64,000 bases of DNA from positions 20,597,955-20,661,954 of the forward strand of contig NC_058051.1 in the NCBI RefSeq assembly GCF_020085105.1, written 5' to 3'. Under the pieces are notes generated by a model. The model saw only the letters and a program-made list of their open reading frames with translations, was not told the origin of the DNA and searched no databases. A program made the position numbers and the translations under genes. This DNA comes from Siniperca chuatsi (taxonomy: Eukaryota; Chordata; Actinopteri; Centrarchiformes; Sinipercidae). Positions 57,221-64,000 of the stretch are shown piece by piece (the stretch's first letter is position 1; each line of letters starts with the position of its first letter).

Positions 57221-57599
57221 CTTAAACCTGCATTAACAGATTTTTTGTCCAAACTAAACACAACACTGACATGTTATCACCTTTTATGTTGATATGGCAA
57301 ACTTGTCAACAAGCAGTTACTTATTTATACCTCTAGGAGATACGGAGCAACATTATCATTCATTTGTAGTCTTGTTTCTGTCTAGCCCCGTTCAGGACTG
57401 TCATGTCAGTGTTATCCACTCAGTGGGAGACAGTCCCATAGAGAAGCTCAGGGAAGCGGCTGTGCGCTGCTCTTTAATAGAGTTGTTAACCAGACGTACA
57501 TCTGCCAGTCTTCATCCTTGAAATCTATTTTGTCATAAAATCGAAAAATACAGTTTGAAAACACAGCAGAAATCTCACATTTGTGTCGCTTGTAGAAGT

Positions 57600-58260
57600 T
57601 TGTTTTTGAGTGTGGAATAGGCTCATTGTTACCCCTTGAGGCCACGGGGGGAATAACAGCCACTACAACTGCGGCTCTCACCAACCGTCAAGTAGCCTAC
57701 CAGTTGGTGTTTTCTGCCCTTCGACCTCAGGGGGCAGTAATGAGCCCATTACAGCTTGGTGCACCACAATGAGGCGAAAAAGACGCCACACTAGGAAACT
57801 TACTAGGACACGTGACACAAAGGTGAGATTTTTGTGGTTTATCGGAAGTGTTTCCAAACAGTATTTTTCGGTTTTATAAGAGAAAATATTTCAAGGATGA
57901 AGACTAACTGGCTGTTTTTGGCAAATCTGATGATCAAATCGTCTGATCAACAAATCCTCATACAACGGTTGTATGATATCTTATGAAAAGTTATGCACCA
58001 TTTTTTGTGCATAATCCTACGAATGTCCAGCAATCAGTAAGTCATGTGACATAAACACGTAAGTCACATGATGTAAATCACATGGCTTAACTTATGTAGG
58101 TTACGTAACTTACGTACGTAACTTCAAATAAGTAAGCGTAAGCTGCAGAGTCAGTTGATATTCTCTGTGGGTTTTTTCACTACAAGTAACACATTTCACA
58201 CACAAGCAGTCATTTGATCCATTGTTGATATAAAAATATTGATTAGTGCAGCTTTAAGTA
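57600..58260. repeat. Inverted-repeat segment with CACATG/TACGTA cluster
   Basis: CTCATTGTTACCCCTTGAGG at 57622 and the complement of CCTCAGGGGGCAGTAATGAG at 57727 form imperfect inverted arms. From 58035 to 58130 there are repeated GTAAGTCACATG and TACGTAACTTACGTA motifs. It ends with ATATTGATTAGTGCAGCTTTAAG, shared with 47655. Probably nested MITEs. Confidence 0.45.
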
Positions 58261-60821
58261 AAGTACACTTACCTCAAACTGGTATTTTTGTATAGTAGCC
58301 TATTTGAATAAATAGTTACGTTTTCACCACAAACAGCACACAGTGAAACACTCTGGGAATTTGCATGAATAACCAGCCTTTTTGAATTCTCATTGCTTTG
58401 CTTTCCAGACTAAAGTCAACACAGCCTTGTTCCCTCCATTGCTGCAATGTTCTCTGTGCCTGAATAATTCAATATTGCTCACTGTCTGCTCCTGTTGTGT
58501 ACTGCATGGTTAAGAACCAGTGAAGGGGAAGGCTCAATGCATGGGGACAGGCCTTGTTTTCTACGCCCGCAGCCAAGCGTGTGTCTTATGTAAGGGAGGG
58601 GGTTGGATGGCCAGAGTACAACATTCGCTGCATGACAACTCTTGTCGCTTTGTCATCATGTGTCTTCCCGATCCCGACACTCACTTTCTATGCGTTATGA
58701 CTCTTGCTAATGCCTTAATTTTTAATGAGTGGTCAAGATCATCATCACAAACAGATTTCTGTTGTGATATTTCATTTTCTGTCATTCTGTTGTTCAGAGG
58801 CTGTTTTTGAGTTTGTCCGTGTTTCCATATCTGCCTTGCGCTCTTCATCTTTATTTCTCTTGCCCCCACCCCCCACACTCTCCTTGGTCTTCTCTTAACA
58901 GGCAGACATTTTGTCAGGACAATCATGATTACCATCTTAGACTTTTTAAGGAGCACTTTATTTTAGCAATTATGTGTTTCTATCATGTGGTTTTAGCATT
59001 TTACATGGGAAAATGTTGTTTGTGTATGAACAATATATGCACTAAAAGTAAAGATTGTGCTCATTAAAATGTAACTGCTGCTCACTGCATCTATTACAGG
59101 TTTCTCTAAAAGAGAAAATTTGAACCTTTTATCCTGTGAGACATCTGGAATATGAGGATTCAGCTGGTAACTCCTGCATTATTTAACAAACCCTCGAGCC
59201 ATCTGATCCTTCGCAGGTGTACATGAGTGTGTTTCTCGTGATTTTACAGAGCGCAAACACTGTGCCCCTCAGATGTTTCTCTGAATTACAAACAGCCACT
59301 GAATTCATCTTTGTGTCAATACGCTTGAAGTTGTTTCTCAACCTTCGGGTTGTCAGGTAATGAATAAATACTTTTCATGAGATTAAAACACTGCCAGGTG
59401 TCCAGAAACACGACTCCAAATGGAGAGAGAAGTGAAATGAAGAGACTTTGTGGCATTCCAGTGCCATGTAGTAATTTGTCCCAATACAACCACCAGCATA
59501 ACATGCACTGTGGACTGCCAACAACTTCATTTGGTATAAAATCCAAGGAGTAGAATATGCTCTATAATGCACCAATTGATGATTGATATTTCTCAAGGAA
59601 GGTCTAACATTATTAAATATCATTAATATAATATTAATATTATTACTCCAGTTGAAGTATTATAAAGGTAGTATATCCTTACTCCACACCGTCCCAAATG
59701 TTAATTATTTGTAAGAGGAGTTCAACAATGAATTCTATATCTTTTTTTTACTAGTACAGTTTGAGATTGGGTAAATATTTCATGCATTGGACGAGTGGGC
59801 AAATCAGTCTGCTATGGGACACCGTATGCATGGAGCAAAAACCTTAATTGTAAATAGAGAAAGAAAGAACTTAAATCAAAACAGTTTATTAGATTTTTTT
59901 TAATAAAAAAGTGTTTGAACTCCTTTCTCCTTTCTCAGTGTTTGTGTTGTATTCCGATTCATAAAGCATGAATAAATTCAGAAAGACAATGAATAAATCA
60001 CTAAGTAAGAGAACATTTTTCCAAAGTGAATGATGTGATTCAGTGAAACACCTTGAGCTATACCCAGCATGGTCTCTTTGCTGTCACCAGAGAGCTTTGA
60101 TGCAGTATTTTTTATTCTCTGACCGCCACGACAGATCAATACAATGTTTGACTTGCTAGTTAATATTTAATTACTGTACATTGATTGTGGACTCATGGCA
60201 TTCCCGAAGTTTGGATGGCCAATTACTGTCACTCATAAAACTAAACACAGTCTCTGTTATACACTTCTGGAGGATTTGCATTCATTATTTCACCAGTTGT
60301 TGCTGCAGGTTCGCCTTTATGTACCACTCAAAGTCAGGCTCTTCTCATTTGTCATAAAGTGAATAGGTAAGCAATGCGTTATTGTTTACTTTCTACTCTT
60401 GTAAAAAAAACGTGTTTAGAGTTGTGTTTAGAGTCACCCAAATGAACAACGAGTGGAGCCTCAAGTTTTTGTCGATCGCGGGTGGATATGGGCCTTCATC
60501 ATGTCATCTGTTCAAAAAGGCTGTTAAATACAACTGAGATTAATTTATCTGGCACTCAGAGGGCAAATAATAATAAATTAATTAAATAATTAATATAAAT
60601 AACTATAATCATAATAAAGACTTCACACATATAATAATTTTCTAAAACTGATTGTAGAAAGTACTTCACAGGAAATATTCTGACACCCATAAACGTGAAG
60701 CTATTGATGACTGCACCCATGGTAAACCCACACAGGTGTTTTCACTTGTGTTTCCTGATTAGACTTCTCCTCAGGACTTGACTGGCTTGACTGAAATGTC
60801 CTTCACTCACTCAATCAGTGT

Positions 60822-61215
60822 TTGAGGAATAGTTCGACATTTTATGAAATACACTTATCCGCTTCCTTGCTGAGAGTTGAAATGAGAAGATCGATACTGC
60901 TTTCATATCTTTATGCTGAATATAAGACTACAGCCAGCAGCTAACAGTTAACTTAGCTTACCAGAAAGACTGAAAAATAGGGGGAAACAGCTAGCCTGAC
61001 TCTGTCCAAAGGTAACAAAATCTGCCTATCAGCACCTCCAAAGCTCGCCAATTAAAACGTTAAACCTCGTTTATTTAATCCGTACAAAAATGGAACTGTA
61101 AAAATAACAAGATGCAATTTTACGGGAGGTTACGTACTGGACTATTTCTTGGCCGGGTGCTGGGTCTGTAGCTTCTTATTTACCATATAGACGTGAGAGC
61201 GAAATCAATCTTCTC
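60822..61215 (+). repeat. Copy of the TTCGACATT MITE family
   Basis: GAGGAATAGTTCGACATTTTATG at 60821 begins the same end as seen at 8320-8339. Internal motifs AAACAGCTAGCCTGACTCTG and TGGACTATTTCTTGGCCG are shared with 54575-54850. It has no Tc1 insertion, so it serves as the uninterrupted reference for 6952-8339. Confidence 0.65.
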
Positions 61216-61345
61216 ATCTAAGGGTTGGCGGTTCACTCCCCAGCTCCTCCTGTCCACATGTCGGAGCGTCCTTGCATGGTCCTCATTGCCATCGGTGTGT
61301 GAGTGTGTGTGTGTTTTGAATAAAAGTGCTATATAAATTAACTCC
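61215..61345 (+). repeat. SINE/MITE tail fragment
   Basis: GGGTTGGCGGTTCACTCCCC and CCACATGTCGGAGCGTCCTTG, ending AAAAGTGCTATATAAATTA, match a widespread fish repeat whose start resembles a tRNA B box (GGTTCACTCC). It directly follows the MITE at 60822-61215. It is not a functional tRNA. Confidence 0.5.
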
Positions 61346-63049
61346 ATTTAGGAAAGAAATCGAATAATCATATTTTCCCAAAATGGACAAAGGTGGGACA
61401 ACTTACACCTTTATCATTCTAACTGGTACATTGCATTTGGTAAACTTGTTTAATTCTTTACATATCTCTGCCCAACTTCAACCTCAGCAGAGGTCTAATT
61501 AGCCAGAATCACTCAAAACACCTGTGTGGGCGTGCAGGGTCTTGAAATTGTACAGTTGATATAAAATTGTGGTTAAAATTTGATCAAACTCTATGATTTG
61601 GACAATAAGAAAGCGCAGTGTCAGACTTTTTTTCATTTGTATTCTATGAATTTTGACGTATACTGTTTGTCTCCTTTTAAGGATGTTATTATCATTATCG
61701 ATGTAGTTGTAGTCTCAGCTGTTTGAGATTTGGCTCCCCTTTTGACTGGTTGTTACAGCCTGTGGCTTTAGTGATAATATATAGTTGTTGTAAATGTAAT
61801 GACTGATGCAACGTACCTCTAATTAACTCTGTGCTGACACGGTGCAGGAATTAAACTTTTTCTTGAACATAAGTGCAGCAAATCACCAAGTCTAAATGTG
61901 ACTCTTCTATGTAAATAGTACCATTTGCAGAGTCAAGTTTTCAGATGGTGATTTTATCACAGTGCTGTATGTTAGAAACAGTGTTCACCTGACCAGTCAG
62001 AGCACATCAGTGCCCTGGATGTGTGTCACGTTTAGTGGCCTGCAGCTGTTAGTTCTCCCCACTGAGAATGTCATGTGACTTGTGACTAGCAGAACAGAGC
62101 CCACTTTGCCACACATAGAGTAAATGAAAGATAGAGTGTCATGTATGTTGTGTTTACCATACACACAGATACATATGAATTAAGCTAGTATAGACCACAC
62201 ATTGAAAATAGAGAATGATGGCCATATTCTAGCTGTTTGAGACAAATACCTTCTATATGACAGGCAGGAGAGGTAAAAGTGACACAGTTGAGTCACCATG
62301 AACTCTCCCAGCACTCAACATTGAGATGAAATGGGATGAAAAGCTGCCTTTCATGCACTGCTATCCAGGCCACTGCCCTCGCAGCCTGTGGTAGAGTGCC
62401 AGTTACTGTACTTTATCTGAACAGGCAGGAAACACAGAGAGCCTGTTTTCCCCATTGCAGTGGCATGTGTTTCTCACCTGATCCCGCTTCGCTCTTTCCA
62501 AACTACCCCAGATATTTGCATTATTGTAGATTCACTGTCTAAAATCCAACTGGTCTGGCTTCTTTTTAGGGCTGTCTGAGGAAAACATATTTGACCTACA
62601 AAATTTTAACTTTTCAGGGACAATGGACCAGGGACAATACACTTACAAACTGCAATTATTCAATGAAAATGTCATTATGTCTGAGCTTGTCAAATATATT
62701 GTGTATCACTTATATATCACTCGTGCGATTAAAAGAGGAGACAATACGTTTGCTTCAGCAAAAAGAGGTTTACAGGAAGATGATGGAAGTCACGTTTGGT
62801 TTAAACTGTATAAAGGTTATTTCTGAAGGTACTACTTTAAATATATGCTTCAAAATTCATGTTTTAATGTATCCATGGAAAGGTGACCAAGCAACATCCC
62901 CCACAGGTACAAACATTCCCACCAGAAAGTCTTCTGCCCATTAAATGAACTCAAAGCAGAGGATTTATTGTAGGTAGGTAGGCAACTGCCTGGGCCCCGA
63001 ACTAAGAGGGCCCCTAATTGTACGTTTATGTACTGCTGGGTAGTTTCAT

Positions 63050-63440
63050 CTTAACTAAGTACATTTACTCAATTACAATTTTGGGGTACTTGCACTTTAG
63101 TTGAATATTTCCATTTTATGTAATTTTATACTCCCCCTCTACTTCATTTCAGGGGAAAAATTGTACTAGCTATTCGACTACATTTATTTGTAGTTTACAG
63201 TTTGCTTTTCAGATTCAGATCTACACAAAATATATGATTAACAAATAAAATATGATGTATTATTATAGATTAAATTGTCCAGTTGTATATAAAGTAATTA
63301 AAATGACCTTGAACAGACTTTAAGTAAATTTAAGTACAGTGCTGATAATACTTTTGTATTTATGACTTTTACGTCTTCTTTTATTTATTTATTGTATGTA
63401 TGTGTTTTTACTGTGTGGTATTGTTTTACTTAAGTACTTA
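63050..63440 (+). repeat. GTGG-type MITE family, 3'-most copy
   Basis: AACTAAGTACATTTACTCAA at 63053 and AGTACAGTGCTGATAATACTTTTG near 63335 identify it. It ends with ACTTAAGTACTTATGTAAAAGATCTGA at about 63430. Confidence 0.6.
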
Positions 63441-63532
63441 TGTAAAAGATCTGACCATTGCCAATACCAACATCATCATCAGAGAATGGTTGAGAATAAG
63501 GCTGAGGGAGTTTGCCAAACCACTAAATCCGT

Positions 63533-63570
<38 letters not shown>
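63533..63570. repeat. (CTA)n microsatellite, about 12.7 units
   Basis: A trinucleotide run of 38 nt, immediately before TAATAAAC. Confidence 0.85.
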
Positions 63571-63571
<1 letters not shown>

Positions 63572-64000
63572 ATAAACTCTATTTAAATGTTACTAAATTT
63601 AAAATAAAGTACTTACTTTTCTTTTTGTTTGTTAAAGTTCTGTTGAGCCAATGAATACAAAAACAGCAGAGTTTCTGTTTAAATTTGCACAGTCCTGAAA
63701 CATTTGCTCTGAAGTTCTTATAAGTCACACCTCCAATAAAAAAAGTAAGACTAAATAAAGTTTACTCTGGTGTCACATAGCTGCTGGTCTGGAGTTTGAA
63801 CCAACAACCTTAATAAACCTGCAGCTCTTCATATAGTCTCTGGGTGCACTTCCATTATTTATGAACAAAGACTAAAGAATGGAGCTCTTGAGGGGGTTGG
63901 ACGTGAAGATGACTGTAATCCGTTTGGAAACGCGTCGGGGAGGAGCTTTAGGACCCGGTAAATGTAGGGTCGGGTAGGATTTTCTCTGGTGGAGCAGCAG

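Larger units (their letters stand above)
46000..64000. other. 18-kb gene-poor stretch
   Basis: No exon chain, conserved protein motif or RNA gene was recognised on either strand. The open frames are short and AT-rich, made of microsatellite or of repeat fragments. Identified repeats are listed separately. Between them the sequence is unassigned, for example 47700-48880, 49700-50200, 50540-51360, 51600-52280, 52730-53960, 55250-56830, 58270-60800 and 61350-63030. Confidence 0.5.

Noticed and set aside
61215-61250. tRNA gene suggested by a B-box-like GGTTCACTCC
   Set aside because: No cloverleaf can be drawn, and the sequence belongs to a widespread fish repeat.
62591-62944. 117-aa frame
   Set aside because: AT-rich, random-like composition and no conserved motif; consistent with chance.
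63874-63964. Possible first exon of a further gene (ATG at 63874, begins MELLRGLDVKMTV)
   Set aside because: It cannot be joined to any downstream sequence in the window and matches no protein I know. Kept only as a note.

Overview
This is vertebrate nuclear DNA, almost certainly from a ray-finned fish of the teleost (probably percomorph) type. It is AT-rich. Its genes have short exons with GT-AG introns, and the spacing is compact. The non-coding DNA carries repeats typical of teleosts: a Tc1 transposase fragment, an L1/Tx1-like LINE tail, TTAA-flanked and hAT-like MITEs, and long CA/GT microsatellites. There are no bacterial features, CRISPR arrays or tRNA genes that I can support.

Five protein genes can be reconstructed exon by exon with consistent reading phase. 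Left to right: (1) eif2d, minus strand, ATG at 10234, 12 exons down to 2166; the 3' end with the SUI1 domain lies beyond the left edge. (2) mapkapk2, plus strand, 10 coding exons, 13200-22422, 381 aa. (3) fmod (fibromodulin), plus strand, 25837-27897, 346 aa, with a probable non-coding first exon near 25.6 kb. (4) csf1 (macrophage colony-stimulating factor, short membrane-anchored form), minus strand, 37469 down to 34587, with a tentative last exon at 31070-31114. (5) ren (renin), minus strand, 9 exons, 45530-41204, 396 aa, with a TATA box at 45677-45685.

eif2d and mapkapk2 are divergent across a 3 kb spacer containing a hAT-like element. mapkapk2 and fmod are in tandem. fmod and csf1 are convergent, with a 520-bp hAT-like MITE between their 3' ends. 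csf1 and ren are in tandem. From memory, human EIF2D, MAPKAPK2, FMOD and REN all lie on 1q32, so the block looks like a compacted 1q32-like segment. CSF1 (1p13 in human) is the addition. From about 46 to 64 kb I recognise no gene; the stretch holds repeats, microsatellites and unassigned AT-rich sequence.

The genes do not form a pathway. eif2d acts in non-canonical translation initiation and ribosome recycling, mapkapk2 in the p38 stress pathway, fmod in collagen matrix assembly, csf1 in macrophage growth, and renin in the angiotensin cascade. The best second-look items are: fibromodulin without its tyrosine-sulfate N-terminus; uORFs ending exactly at the start codons of fmod and csf1; a csf1 that has lost a conserved cysteine; a renin without a dibasic activation site; a splice donor made from a (GT)n microsatellite; a small hairpin retroposon present twice with clear target duplications; and two striking palindromic mutation footprints. 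I found no convincing wholly new biological system.
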